64,000 bases of DNA, taken from NCBI GenBank assembly GCA_023429135.1, contig JAEYWD010000019.1:39671-103670 (forward strand), read 5' to 3'. Of this stretch, positions 18,051 through 27,636 are shown one piece after another; positions within the stretch are counted from its first letter, which is position 1; every line of letters starts with the position of its first letter. The DNA comes from Bacteroidota bacterium (GTDB lineage Bacteria; Bacteroidota; Bacteroidia; Bacteroidales; JAAUTT01). Under the pieces are notes generated by a model. The model was not told the origin of the DNA. It saw only the letters and a program-made list of their open reading frames with translations, and did not search any database. The position numbers and the translations under genes are program-made.

Positions 18051-19181
18051 ATGAAGAACAGAATTCTTTTGACTATTCTTGGGATTTTCTTTGGTTCGGG
18101 ATTTTTTACGGTCCCAACCTCGGGAATTCCTGTACGTCGGTACTTTCTCTGTTCGGGGAAGCGAAGGGGTTTATATTTTTTCGTTCGACCGGGCCAATAA
18201 GAAGTTCGAAAAAATTGGAACTGCTCATTCGTTTAACGATCCTACGTTTCTGACCATTTCTCCCGACAATAAGTTTTTATATACCGCCAACCGGGAGAGT
18301 GTTGATACTGCTAAAAACAAAGGTTCGGTGACATCTTTTGCAATCCATCCAAAAACCGGGTTGCTGACCGAAATAAACAGCACTTCTTCTTTCGGAAATA
18401 GTCCTTGTCATATCAGTACTTCACCCGATGGCAAATATCTTCTTCTGTCCCATTATCGCGACGGTTCGCTTACAGTGCTGCCGGTCGGTCTAAAAGGTCA
18501 AATATCTGGCTTAGGTGATTCGGTAATTCATCGCGGAAGCAGCGTTGATAAGCAAAGGCAGGAAACATCGCATGCGCATTCCACCCTGTTTATTCCCGAA
18601 ACCAGTTACACGGTCACTGCCGACCTGGGTACCGATAAATTGTGGCTGTATAAGTTCAACGAGGGGAAATTATCCAAACCGGCGTTTATGACTATTCAGT
18701 CGGTTCCCGGCTCCGGGCCAAGGCATTTTGATTTTTACCAGGGTAAACCCTTTATTTATGTCGCCGAAGAACTGAGTTCCACTGTTAGTGTGTTTAGCCT
18801 TGATTACAATCAAATTTCCGCGGTACAGATTCAACGTATTTCAACTCTGCCCGATAGTTTTGTACAAGCTAATTCGGTTGCCGATACCATTTCAGCCCCG
18901 ACCAGAAATTTCTTTATGTTTCGAACCGGGGACATAATAGTCTGGCCATTTTCAAAGTGAATTCACAATCGGGTAAACTAACGCTTGTGGATCATCAGTC
19001 AACAATGGGAAAAACACCCCGTAATTTTTACATGGATGCCAAAGGAGAATTTGTATTGGTTGCCAACCAGGATTCGGATGAAATAGTTTTCTTCCTCCGC
19101 GACAGCGAAACAGGACTTCTAAAAGAGACTGGGATAAAGTTGCAGGTTTCTTCACCGGTTTGTTTGAAGATGGGTATTTGA
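18051..19181 (+). pseudogene. Lactonase / 6-phosphogluconolactonase-like beta-propeller, two frameshifts
   Basis: The product is a seven-bladed beta-propeller lactonase (COG2706 type, FLYVGTFSVRGSEGVYIFSF at the start, GKTPRNFYMDAKGEFVLVANQDS near the end), but the reading frame changes twice. The signal peptide starting at 18051 (MKNRILLTILGIFFGSGF) shifts frame at a six-T run (18102-18107, one T too many). The middle frame runs to 18960. Near 18885-18887 one base is missing, where GATACCAT should read GATATCCAT, and the propeller motif SPDQKFLYVSNRGH and the end of the protein follow in the first frame. With both corrected the protein is about 376 residues. Genuine decay and sequencing errors both fit. 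Confidence 0.8.
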
Positions 19182-19577
19182 GATTTTTAACTATTGGTGT
19201 CCGGTTAAAAATATGAGATTTACCTTCGGTGAGATCGCTTCGCTCAAGTTCTCCCAGTGTTCGAAATGACAAGGCTTTTAAGGAATTGGGAATTGAGGAG
19301 GCTTAGTGGGCGGCTTTGTCGCCCACTAAGCCTCCTCCCTAACATAACTACCTCATTGTCATTTCGAATGCAATGAGAAATCTACTCAATAAAGTCTTAT
19401 AAAAGTTTTAATCTGACAATAGTGATTTTTAACTTTAAAATTTAATACAAGTTACTGATTATAAATACAGGAGAACCACAGAGAAAAATAATAAACTCTG
19501 CGTTCCTTTGCGTCTTCTCTGCGCTCTTTGCGTCCCAATTGTATAATATTCTTTACATTTGCATAAAACAACAAATT
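19182..19577. repeat. Intergenic nested inverted-repeat element
   Basis: No gene is seen. A perfect 13-bp inverted repeat (TTCGAAATGACAA at 19260-19272, its complement at 19356-19368) encloses a perfect 18-bp stem (19295-19312 with 19320-19337, half starting GAGGAGGCTTAGTGGG, 7-base loop). The outer arm is preceded by TACCTTCGGTGAGA (19212-19225), shared with the element at 10927. It looks like a short non-autonomous repeat; the inner stem may also terminate transcription. Confidence 0.55.
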
Positions 19578-20330
19578 ATGAAGATCCAATTAATCCGTAG
19601 CGCCACCATGCGCATCACCTATAATGGGCATACTTTTTTAACCGATCCTTATTTGGCTGAAAAATTTAGTCGGCCAACTTATTCCGGCAAATCGCAGAAT
19701 CCTACTGCAGAACTACCCTTTGCTATTGATGAGGTATTGAAAAGTATTGAAATGGTGCTTGTTTCTCATATTCATTCCGACCACTTCGATCCTAAGGCTC
19801 AGGAAGTTCTTCCAAAAGACTGGCTGTTGTTATGTCAGCCCGAAGATGAAATGAAGATCAAAGAAAAAGGGTTTAAAAATGTAAATCCGGTACACACCTA
19901 CAAATGGAACGGCATCACTTTTCGCAGAACATCAGGTAAACATGGGTCGGGGAAGGTTCTGGATCAAATGGGACCGATTTCAGGTTTTGTAATGGAAGCC
20001 CCAGGCGAACCTACTGTTTATTGGGCAGGTGATACCATTCTGTGCGAAGAAGTCCGCGACGCCATACGGAGCTACAAACCTGATGTTATTATAACACATT
20101 CTTGTGGCGCTGAATGGGGCGACCATGTGAAAATTCTGATGGACGATGTTGAAACCGTGGAGCTATGTAAAATGGTTCCCAAAAGCAAAGTGATCGCCAT
20201 TCACATGGATTCTGTTGATCATGCGACTATCACGAGAACTGATTTGCGAAGCTATGCCGAAAAGAATAGTGTAAGCAAAGAACAGTTATTAATTCCTGCC
20301 GACGGGGAGGTGATGGAAGTGGGAAAATGA
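19578..20330 (+). CDS. MBL-fold metallo-hydrolase (beta-lactamase superfamily)
   Basis: 250 residues from the ATG at 19578 (MKIQLIRSATMRITYNG), which is preferred to the in-frame ATG at 19539 because the family begins with the KIQLIRNATM-like strand. The metal motif is SHIHSDHFDP, with later metal ligands in YWAGDT and AIHMDSVDHAT. Related proteins of the UlaG/UPF0173 type are hydrolases with unknown natural substrates, often lactonase or phosphodiesterase-like. No signal peptide, so it should be cytoplasmic. It stands alone between repeat-rich gaps. Confidence 0.85.
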   Translation: MKIQLIRSATMRITYNGHTFLTDPYLAEKFSRPTYSGKSQNPTAELPFAIDEVLKSIEMVLVSHIHSDHFDPKAQEVLPKDWLLLCQPEDEMKIKEKGFKNVNPVHTYKWNGITFRRTSGKHGSGKVLDQMGPISGFVMEAPGEPTVYWAGDTILCEEVRDAIRSYKPDVIITHSCGAEWGDHVKILMDDVETVELCKMVPKSKVIAIHMDSVDHATITRTDLRSYAEKNSVSKEQLLIPADGEVMEVGK

Positions 20331-20597
20331 AAGAAATGAATGAAACGAATGAATGAAGGAAGGAATAAAAGGGAGAGGATCATTGTTAGTCATTGATGGT
20401 CATTAGGTTCAATGAAGTACGAGGATGTTTGGTTTCAGGCTGAAAACCTGGGATAACGCAACACAGGGTAGCGTCCTGTGGCCCCAAACGTAAAGCACTG
20501 ATTTGGGCTGCGGGCGATACTGATTGTAAAGCTAAAAGATCGTTATCGCCGAAAAGCTATCACCTGAAAGGAATGAAGAAATGAATAATAATGTTTT

Positions 20598-21170
20598 ATG
20601 GTAAATTTAGAAAACTACACACAGGAAAAGTTAACTATCGATATCGTTAAGGCCAATGTATATGGTGTTTTGATATTGATTCCCATCGCTCTGCTCTATG
20701 GGTTACCTTATTTTTTGATTTGGGGTAATGAAACTAATGCCTCCGGATTAAAAGAGATGGCCCGGTTTGCTGGTGGACTCCTGATTTTGGTTTCACTGGC
20801 GGGTGGAATTGTTCTGCATGAACTTATTCACGGAATCGTTTGGGCATGTTGCGCCAAAAAGGGCTTTAAATCCATCCGCTTTGGTGTTTTATGGAAATTG
20901 GTTACTCCGTATTGTCATTGTAGTGAACCATTAAAAGTAAAGCATTATATGCTGGGAGCTATTATGCCGGCTGTAATACTTGGTTTTTTACCGGCTATAA
21001 TTGCTATAGTTATTGGTAATTTGCTTCTGTTAATTTTTGCTGTTTTTTTCACCATGGCGGCAATTGGCGATTTTATGATTATCAACCTTATTCGAAAAGA
21101 GGAAATGAATACCCTTGTTCTGGACCATCCTTCGGAAGCTGGTTGTTATGTTTACCGGAAAATTGAGTAA
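20598..21170 (+). CDS. DUF3267 membrane metalloprotease-like protein
   Basis: 190 residues with about four membrane helices and a zincin motif HELIHG (H74, E75, H78) inside the second helix, the hallmark of DUF3267, a family of putative membrane zinc peptidases. A helix hairpin (MLGAIMPAVILGFLPAIIAIVIGNLL) and a D in GDFMIINL near the end fit the site-2-protease-like layout. Substrate unknown. The following MBL gene starts about 20 bases after the stop and is probably co-transcribed. Confidence 0.8.
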   Translation: MVNLENYTQEKLTIDIVKANVYGVLILIPIALLYGLPYFLIWGNETNASGLKEMARFAGGLLILVSLAGGIVLHELIHGIVWACCAKKGFKSIRFGVLWKLVTPYCHCSEPLKVKHYMLGAIMPAVILGFLPAIIAIVIGNLLLLIFAVFFTMAAIGDFMIINLIRKEEMNTLVLDHPSEAGCYVYRKIE

Positions 21171-21189
21171 GGTTAAAGTGAAACGGTTT

Positions 21190-22287
21190 ATGTATATTTT
21201 CATTAGTATTATTGCTGTATTAGTAACAGCATCTTTTGTTGTATTCAGCCAATCCAGGTTTGGGAAATTGCCTGAAGGCGAGAGACTAGAACGAATTAAA
21301 CTTTCGCCCAACTTTAAGGATGGCGGGTTTCAAAATCAGTCAGTTACTCCAACATTTACAGGCGAGGAGAGTAAATTGAAAATGATATCCGATTTCTTTT
21401 TCAAGAAGAAAATACGTGTTACTCCTGTCGACTCAATTCCTTCAGTAAAGACAAACCTGAGAAAGCTTGATCCATCCGGAAACTTTTTGGTTTGGTTTGG
21501 CCATTCTTCATATTACATGCAAATTGAAGGGAAGAAAATACTTGTGGATCCTGTCTTCAGTGGTCATGCCTCTCCATTCCGGTGGATGGTGAAAGCATTT
21601 GCAGGTTCCAACCAATATTCAGCCACCGATACGCCGGATATTGATTATCTTTTTATCACGCACGATCATTGGGATCATTTGGATTACAAAACTATGACAG
21701 CCCTGAAACCCCGGATCAAAAAGGTGATTTGTGGTCTGGGAGTTGGTGCTCATCTCGAAAACTGGGGCTTCGAACCTGCTTCTATTATTGAGCTGGATTG
21801 GTACGACAATTTTTCCTTTGGCAATGATTGGCTTGTTCATGCAACACCTGCCCGTCATTTCTCCGGACGAGGTTTAAAACGTAATAAAACACTGTGGGTT
21901 TCTTTTGCATTGCAAACCCCTTCTTTAAATATTTTTATTGGTGGCGACGGTGGTTACGATACACATTTTTCTGAAATAGGAAAGCGTTTTGGACCGTTCG
22001 ACCTGGCAATCCTTGAGCAGGGACAGTATAACGAGCGATGGAAGTATATACATTTATTGCCCTCGGAGGTTTTTAAAGCTGCCAGCGATTTAAATGCTAA
22101 AAGCCTGATGCCGGTTCATAATTCCAAGTTTGCTTTAAGTGTTCATGAATGGGATGAGCCTTTAACTGAAATTGCAGAGAATGGTAAGAATTATAATATT
22201 CAACTCGTTACTCCTGTTATTGGCGAACCGGTTGACCTTAATAATACAATTCCAGTTTTTAAGCGGTGGTGGGAGAATCTTAAATAA
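21190..22287 (+). CDS. Membrane-anchored MBL-fold hydrolase (NAPE-PLD / UlaG-like)
   Basis: 365 residues from the ATG at 21190. This start is chosen because a membrane anchor (MYIFISIIAVLVTASFVVF) begins right there and the upstream gene has just stopped; in-frame ATGs at 21115 and 21148 would overlap it. The metallo-beta-lactamase motif is THDHWDHLD, with later ligands in HATPARHFSGRGL and GGDGGYDTHF, the pattern of the L-ascorbate-6-phosphate lactonase / N-acyl-phosphatidylethanolamine phospholipase D group. It should act at the envelope on a lipid or lactone. Next to a DUF3267 peptidase and an alpha/beta hydrolase. Confidence 0.85.
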   Translation: MYIFISIIAVLVTASFVVFSQSRFGKLPEGERLERIKLSPNFKDGGFQNQSVTPTFTGEESKLKMISDFFFKKKIRVTPVDSIPSVKTNLRKLDPSGNFLVWFGHSSYYMQIEGKKILVDPVFSGHASPFRWMVKAFAGSNQYSATDTPDIDYLFITHDHWDHLDYKTMTALKPRIKKVICGLGVGAHLENWGFEPASIIELDWYDNFSFGNDWLVHATPARHFSGRGLKRNKTLWVSFALQTPSLNIFIGGDGGYDTHFSEIGKRFGPFDLAILEQGQYNERWKYIHLLPSEVFKAASDLNAKSLMPVHNSKFALSVHEWDEPLTEIAENGKNYNIQLVTPVIGEPVDLNNTIPVFKRWWENLK

Positions 22288-22305
22288 TTCAGGTAAGCAA
22301 ATTAT

Positions 22306-22983
22306 ATGGCGCACAATAAAACTTCCATAAAGATTAATGTTTCCGAAAAGTATGGTAATGTTTCAGGCATACTTATGTTGCCGGATGAAGCTAAGTGCTT
22401 TCTTCTGTTTGCACATGGAGCAGGAGCAGGAATGACTCACTCGTTCATGGAAAAAATGGCTCAAAGCCTGGCTGATTTGCACATTGCAACATTACGTTAT
22501 AATTTTCCATACACTGAAAAGAATAGCAAAATGCCCGATCCGGCTCCTGTTTTATTACAAACGGTAAAGTCTGCTTATACTGCTGCGCAGAATTATGCAA
22601 AGGGGCTACCTGTTTTTGCAGGCGGTAAATCCATGGGAGGCAGAATGACATCCACCGCAGCCTCAAAAAATCTTTTACCTGAAGTAAAGGGTATTATATT
22701 CTTTGGATTTCCATTGCATGCTCCGGGGCAGCCCTCGAACCACCGCGCCGAACATCTTTATCAGGTACAGGAACCTATGTTGTTTTTGCAGGGAACAAAA
22801 GATAAACTTGCTGATCTTAACTTGCTACAACCGGTAATTGATACATTAAAAGAAAGAGCTACACTTTATGTTATAGAAGCTGCTGATCATTCTTTTCATC
22901 TTCCAAAAAGTGCTGGTAAAAACGACGACGATGTTTTGAAAGAACTTGCCAGGGAAGTTAAGAGGTGGATTTCTGATCTGTAA
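22306..22983 (+). CDS. Alpha/beta hydrolase of the COG3571/TEX30 type
   Basis: 225 residues with the small dienelactone-hydrolase-like fold: oxyanion loop AHGAGAGMTHSFM, nucleophile Ser in GGKSMGGRM, acid in LQGTKDKLAD and the His in AADHSFHLP. Substrate unknown. It follows the MBL gene after 18 bases and probably ends the DUF3267 - MBL - hydrolase operon. Its last 26 bases overlap the end of the convergent sensor kinase gene. Confidence 0.85.
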   Translation: MAHNKTSIKINVSEKYGNVSGILMLPDEAKCFLLFAHGAGAGMTHSFMEKMAQSLADLHIATLRYNFPYTEKNSKMPDPAPVLLQTVKSAYTAAQNYAKGLPVFAGGKSMGGRMTSTAASKNLLPEVKGIIFFGFPLHAPGQPSNHRAEHLYQVQEPMLFLQGTKDKLADLNLLQPVIDTLKERATLYVIEAADHSFHLPKSAGKNDDDVLKELAREVKRWISDL

Positions 22984-24880
22984 TTATTGGAATCGTGAAA
23001 TAAAAAGTTGATCCTTTCCCTATTTCAGATTCGACCCAAACTTTCCCTTTAAGTAATGCAACCAACTCTTTTACTATTGCAAGTCCTAATCCTACGCCAC
23101 CAATTATCTCTCTGTTTTTATTTTCAACTTTTCTGAAACGGTCAAAAATCACTTCCTGGTCTTCTTTCTTAATGCCAATTCCAGTATCTTTTACGTAAAA
23201 AAGCAGGTAGCTTTCGTTATATCTTTTACAACCGAAAGTTATAGAACCTGAGTTGGTGTATTTTATTGCATTGTTAATTAAATTGGTAATAATTTGCTTT
23301 AACCTGAGTTTGTCGAAATAGAAGGTTAGTAAATTTATTTCAGGGTCAATCAAACTGTAAAAATGTAACGAAGTTTCCTTATGCTTATATTTTTCGAATT
23401 CTATGTTGTAAATAAAAATAATTTCATCAAGAAAAGAGCTGAGGTTCTCAAGTGAATAATTTAATTTGACAGGACCGTTCTCCATTTTTGAAAGATCCAG
23501 TATATCATCAATTAACGAAAGCAGATTATTACAACTGGAACTAACCAGGGTGGTATAATACGAAATCTCCTCTTTCGATAAAGTTTCCTCCTTAAGGAGC
23601 CAAGTAAATCCAACTATTGCGTTCATTGGAGTCCTGATTTCGTGCGACATATTCGCTAAAAACGAAGCTTTTAGTCTTTCCGATTCTTCGGCCTTGTTTT
23701 TTGCTTCGATGAGTTTTTGTTCGTTGTCTTTTAACTCCTGAATGTTAATTTCCAGTTTCTCAAGAAAGTAATTAAGATAATTGCCAAGCTCTTTAAGTTC
23801 GTCGTTAGTGGTGATATTGGTTTTTACTTTAAGGTTGCCTTCGGCAGCAATTCTTATGGTCTTTACCAGTTGGTCTATTGGTTTTGTTATGGATTTACTT
23901 ATCAACAAACCAACGATTATGGAAAAAAGAATTCCGCCAATGGTAATTAAACCGATGTAGAATGCTGATTTATTTAATTCTTCGAAAATTTCTTCTTTGG
24001 GAATGCCTACACATAATATCCACCCATTATGTAGTTTATAATAAGCCAGGACTTTAACCTGCTTACCTAGTTCGTACTCGATAATTCCGGTTTGTTTACC
24101 TATATGGGAAATTGAATCTTTTATGAAACTGAATTTTCCGCCTTCAATGTTTATGATATTCTTGTTCTGATATTTTGGGTGATAAATAAAATCGAATTGA
24201 TCATTAAAAATCCAGAAATAACCGGTTTTATAAAGGGTTATTTTTTCGATATCTTTTTTAAGGTTATTAAAATTGATATCAGATCCCAGAACTGCAATTA
24301 CCCTGCCCTTGTCGTAATAAGTACGGGCATAGGTTATTAAATTTGCATCCCAGTTATCCCAATAGTAGGGGTTTGTCCATGTATTTCCATTTTCAAGGGC
24401 ATCTACCCACCATTGCATATCCTTCGATTTTAAATCGCGATGTTTCACATTGTATTCCTTCTCTCTCTCATAATGCCCTTTATTGTTTTTATCCCAAAAG
24501 CTAATTGTATGACCGCCTTTTACATAATCGGGATTAAATATTATCCAGTAACTTACCGGATGCAACTGAACAGCAATTTCGTTCAACAATGGGATAATCC
24601 TATTTTCGTAATTATCTATCTGTTGATCCGAAACAGTTTCTCTAATTTTAAAAGTGGAGGTTGTAATTGCATGCAATAACGCAGTATATTGCTCTACAAA
24701 GAGAATATGGCTGTCGAAATCTTTTCCATAGCTTTCAACAAGATACCTGAGCCTTGAGTAGGATTCTTCGGTAACTGAAGTTTTGTATTTGTTTAAAGAG
24801 ATGTAACCTATTGAAAGTCCTGTTACGACACTTATTAAAAGTATTGCAAGGATAATTTTATTTGAAAATTTTCTTATCAT
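22958..24880 (-). CDS. Cache-HAMP sensor histidine kinase
   Basis: 640 residues: membrane helix (about 9-28), a large periplasmic double-Cache-like sensor domain (about 35-305, with the WWVDALENGNTWTNPYYWDNW stretch in part and YYDKGRVIAVLGSDI), second helix (about 308-330), HAMP linker (SKSITKPIDQLVKTIRIAAEGNL), coiled coil, HisKA with H413 in MSHEIRTPMNAIVGF and HATPase (LINNAIKYT, DTGIGI, GVGLGLAIVKELV). It likely binds a small metabolite outside and signals inside. No response regulator is adjacent, so the partner is elsewhere. The AraC gene starts upstream on the other strand. Confidence 0.92.
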   Translation of the reverse strand: MIRKFSNKIILAILLISVVTGLSIGYISLNKYKTSVTEESYSRLRYLVESYGKDFDSHILFVEQYTALLHAITTSTFKIRETVSDQQIDNYENRIIPLLNEIAVQLHPVSYWIIFNPDYVKGGHTISFWDKNNKGHYEREKEYNVKHRDLKSKDMQWWVDALENGNTWTNPYYWDNWDANLITYARTYYDKGRVIAVLGSDINFNNLKKDIEKITLYKTGYFWIFNDQFDFIYHPKYQNKNIINIEGGKFSFIKDSISHIGKQTGIIEYELGKQVKVLAYYKLHNGWILCVGIPKEEIFEELNKSAFYIGLITIGGILFSIIVGLLISKSITKPIDQLVKTIRIAAEGNLKVKTNITTNDELKELGNYLNYFLEKLEINIQELKDNEQKLIEAKNKAEESERLKASFLANMSHEIRTPMNAIVGFTWLLKEETLSKEEISYYTTLVSSSCNNLLSLIDDILDLSKMENGPVKLNYSLENLSSFLDEIIFIYNIEFEKYKHKETSLHFYSLIDPEINLLTFYFDKLRLKQIITNLINNAIKYTNSGSITFGCKRYNESYLLFYVKDTGIGIKKEDQEVIFDRFRKVENKNREIIGGVGLGLAIVKELVALLKGKVWVESEIGKGSTFYFTIPIITDQKSTS

Positions 24881-25118
24881 TTTACAAGTGCTATAGTAAA
24901 TTTAATGAATAATTGCTTTGCATCAATAATTTACATTTCTATTTTGATCAGAAGATCAGGAAGATTTGAAATGTATTTTGAACAGAAATTTGATTTTTTG
25001 CCATTTTCAGAAGATTTTTTATCGGAGACCTCTTACATTTCATGCATATTTGGTTGTTCATGCAAACTTTTTTCCAACATTTCGGTTAATTGAGGCAACA
25101 AAAGACAAATTGAAACAG

Positions 25119-25898
25119 ATGACACTTTTTCATACTGTAATTCCCGATCAGTCAATTTCGCTGTTTGTAAAAAAAATACTCATTTTTGAAGAATCAGGGA
25201 GCAATTCAAAAACCGTTTTGCCTTTTTTTGCCGACGGGTTCCCCGGGATCTTGTTTCACGAATCAGATGGTTTAATCGTTAGTCCCCACAATAAAAAAAT
25301 GCCATCTTTGTTTCTTTACGGACAGACGATTAAGCCTGTAGAACTCATAATAAGCGAAAACTTTACTATAATTGTGTTTCAGCTTTACCCTTTTGTACTT
25401 AAAAGTTTGTTTCAGGTGGAACCGCAAAGCCTGAATGATGATTGTTACGATCTTAGTCTCCTGAAGAATAATTTAGGACAAGAAACAAGCAAACAGCTAT
25501 ATTCTTCCCCGAACCTAAAACTGAGGATTGAAATTATTACCTCTTTGCTAAATTCACTATTTATCAGCAAACAGGAAAAACTCGATTTGCCTATTGCACG
25601 TGCCATACAAACTATAGTAAATAAAAAGGGTAAATTAACAATCAAAGAAGTATATAGCAATCTCCATCTTACCGAAAGAACCTTCGAGAGGAGGTTTTAC
25701 CGTTCCGTGGGTGTTTCGGCCAAACAATTTTCCAAAATGATACAATTTCAGCAATCGTTGGAACAATTTGGTGAAAACGATTACAATAGGCTTACCGATA
25801 TTGTATATGCCAACGGTTTTGCTGACCAGTCACATTTTATCAAAGTGTTTAAGGCATTTACCGGAAAAACGCCCTTAGCCTTCCGATTACAAAAATGA
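25119..25898 (+). CDS. AraC-family regulator with DUF6597-like sensor part
   Basis: 259 residues from the ATG at 25119 (MTLFHTVIPDQSISLF). The frame is open further up to 24966, but that extension has no family resemblance. The N-terminal half fits the DUF6597 cupin-like region common in Bacteroidota AraC proteins; the C-terminal part is a double helix-turn-helix (YSNLHLTERTFERRFYRSVG, DIVYANGFADQSHFIKVFKAFTG). It ends 72 bases before the NmrA-like reductase gene and is probably its regulator. Confidence 0.88.
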   Translation: MTLFHTVIPDQSISLFVKKILIFEESGSNSKTVLPFFADGFPGILFHESDGLIVSPHNKKMPSLFLYGQTIKPVELIISENFTIIVFQLYPFVLKSLFQVEPQSLNDDCYDLSLLKNNLGQETSKQLYSSPNLKLRIEIITSLLNSLFISKQEKLDLPIARAIQTIVNKKGKLTIKEVYSNLHLTERTFERRFYRSVGVSAKQFSKMIQFQQSLEQFGENDYNRLTDIVYANGFADQSHFIKVFKAFTGKTPLAFRLQK

Positions 25899-25938
25899 TT
25901 TTGTCGGTTTTGTTCTATTTCGGGGGATAGCTCAATTT

Positions 25939-25946
25939 TAATTTTG
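25939..25946 (+). promoter_or_regulatory. Possible promoter -7 box of the NmrA-like gene
   Basis: TAATTTTG matches TAnnTTTG and lies 25 bases before the ATG at 25971. A TTTTG sequence at 25908-25912 is further away than the usual -33 spacing. Confidence 0.35.
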
Positions 25947-25970
25947 TTTCATCATTAAAACTCTAAATGT

Positions 25971-26807
25971 ATGGAAAACAAAATTCTTGTTTTAGGAAGT
26001 ACTGGTAAAACCGGTAAACGGGTAGCAAGTCGATTACAGAATCTTCACATCCCTGTCCGTTTCGGATCACGTAAAGCACACCCCCCTTTTGATTGGGACG
26101 ATCCCTTGAATTGGGACACAGTGCTTGCAGAAGTTAAAAGTGTTTATATAACTTTTCAACCCGACCTGGCTGTACCGCAAGCTGCAGAGAGGATTAAACA
26201 ATTTACTGAATCAGCTAAGGCTAATAGGGTCGAAAAACTTGTTATACTCTCAGGCAGAGGTGAAAAAGAAGCACGGGTTTGCGAGCAGATTGTCATTAAC
26301 TCAGATTTGGAATGGACCATTATTCGGGCGAGTTGGTTTATGCAGAACTTTAGCGAGCATTTTTTTCTCGATTCCATTTTGAATAACGAAGTTGTTCTAC
26401 CAACAGTTAAAGCTACCGAACCGTTTGTTGATGCCGACGATATTGCCGATGTAGCCGTAGAGGCATTAATTCATGAGCAACATTCATACAAAATTTATGA
26501 ACTCACCGGGCCGGAGCTACTATCCTTCGGGTCGGCAACTGCGAAAATAGCAGCAGCATTAAACAGAAATATTAGTTATTCCGAGGTGAATATAAACGAA
26601 TACGCATCCATGCTAAGGTCGTATGAGGTGCCCGAAGATTATATCGGTTTAATTCAATATTTGTTTACTGAAGTTCTTGATGGAAGAAATGAATCGGTAA
26701 GTAACGATATTAAAGATATTCTGGGGCGACAACCCGTTTCTTTCAAGGCATATGTTGATAAAACCTTAAAAACAGGCATTTGGAATAAAAACAAAAGTAT
26801 AGTTTAA
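25971..26807 (+). CDS. NmrA-like NAD(P)-binding oxidoreductase
   Basis: 278 residues with an N-terminal Rossmann motif KILVLGSTGKTGKRVA, then VRFGSRKAHPPFDWDD and the AVPQAAERIKQFTESAKANRVEKLVILSG region typical of atypical short-chain dehydrogenases of the NmrA / ergot-alkaloid-biosynthesis-like group. Some members are quinone or azo reductases, others redox sensors, so the reaction is uncertain. It follows the AraC gene on the same strand. Confidence 0.87.
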   Translation: MENKILVLGSTGKTGKRVASRLQNLHIPVRFGSRKAHPPFDWDDPLNWDTVLAEVKSVYITFQPDLAVPQAAERIKQFTESAKANRVEKLVILSGRGEKEARVCEQIVINSDLEWTIIRASWFMQNFSEHFFLDSILNNEVVLPTVKATEPFVDADDIADVAVEALIHEQHSYKIYELTGPELLSFGSATAKIAAALNRNISYSEVNINEYASMLRSYEVPEDYIGLIQYLFTEVLDGRNESVSNDIKDILGRQPVSFKAYVDKTLKTGIWNKNKSIV

Positions 26808-26865
26808 ATGCCTCATTATTTTTCGTGAAGCGATTACTGTTGCCATTTAAATTAATTAAATTTTT

Positions 26866-26886
26866 GAAGCAGGCGTTTAGTTAATA
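26866..26886. repeat. Left copy of a 21-bp direct repeat around the DUF1801 gene
   Basis: GAAGCAGGCGTTTAGTTAAT and the next base match 27455-27475 at 19 of 21 positions in the same orientation. The two copies are 589 bases apart and frame the DUF1801 gene. Confidence 0.5.
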
Positions 26887-27071
26887 GGCATAACAGCGGG
26901 TCGACAGACCACGGTCAACGGTCCACAGCCAATACAGCTTTAGCCAATAACCCTGATCTTTTAAAATTTGTCCTGGCTGTTGCTGTCGTCTGTGGTCTGA
27001 GAACTGTGGACAAACCTATTTCTAAAGAGCCTAATTCAATTAAATTTTTATAAAACCAAATACAATTAGTT

Positions 27072-27431
27072 ATGAGCAAGACAAACAAAATTGACGAGTT
27101 TGTGAGTAAACTCAAACACCCAATGAAAGCGGAAATTGAAGAGGCAATAAATATTTTCCGCGGTGCAAGTAATGACCTGGATGAAGATGTAAAATGGGGA
27201 GGTCCAAGTTTCGATTATAAAGAACCTATGGCAACTATGAATCCCAGGATAACCGATTATGTGGTTTTTATTTTCCATAAAGGAGAATTATTAAACGATA
27301 AAAGCGGTTTGCTTGAGCCTGCACCTAAAGGAAAAGCGTACCTTAAACTGCATTCGATGGAAGAAATAAAAGAAAACAAAACAAAGATCCAGAATATAGT
27401 CAAAGAATGGATAAAAATAATGAATAACTGA
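27072..27431 (+). CDS. DUF1801-domain protein
   Basis: 119 residues of the DUF1801 family (YdhG/YjbR-like fold): EFVSKLKHPMKAEIEEAINIFRGA, VKWGGPSFDY and the C-terminal KIQNIVKEWIKIM helix. Such proteins bind an unknown ligand; some relatives are iron-chaperone-like. No operon partner. It lies between two 21-bp direct repeats and ends before a clear terminator. Confidence 0.85.
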   Translation: MSKTNKIDEFVSKLKHPMKAEIEEAINIFRGASNDLDEDVKWGGPSFDYKEPMATMNPRITDYVVFIFHKGELLNDKSGLLEPAPKGKAYLKLHSMEEIKENKTKIQNIVKEWIKIMNN

Positions 27432-27454
27432 AGCAGAAATGAATTCAGCTATTT

Positions 27455-27475
27455 GGAGCAGGCGTTTAGCTAATA
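27455..27475. repeat. Right copy of the 21-bp direct repeat
   Basis: GGAGCAGGCGTTTAGCTAAT and the next base, 19 of 21 identical to 26866-26886. It lies 24 bases after the DUF1801 stop. Confidence 0.5.
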
Positions 27476-27547
27476 TACCTAAAGTATAGGTGACCAAAAG
27501 TGACAACACGTATGTTTGGCTATCAAAGGCTGTTGATACATTTACGT

Positions 27548-27582
27548 AAAAAAGGGTTTTACAAACTGCAAAACCCTTTTTT
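27548..27582. terminator. Bidirectional intrinsic terminator
   Basis: A perfect 13-bp stem AAAAAAGGGTTTT (27548-27560) / AAAACCCTTTTTT (27570-27582) with a 9-base loop gives T-runs on both strands. It serves the DUF1801 gene and the convergent small gene at 27637-27819. Confidence 0.8.
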
Positions 27583-27636
27583 GAAGTGTATAAGAAACTC
27601 CTGATATATCTATTCATATAGTAGCTTCCATGAGGT

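Noticed and set aside
18100..18120. Programmed frameshifting in the lactonase gene
   Set aside because: Two unrelated shifts in opposite directions and no known need for this in lactonases; indels are simpler.
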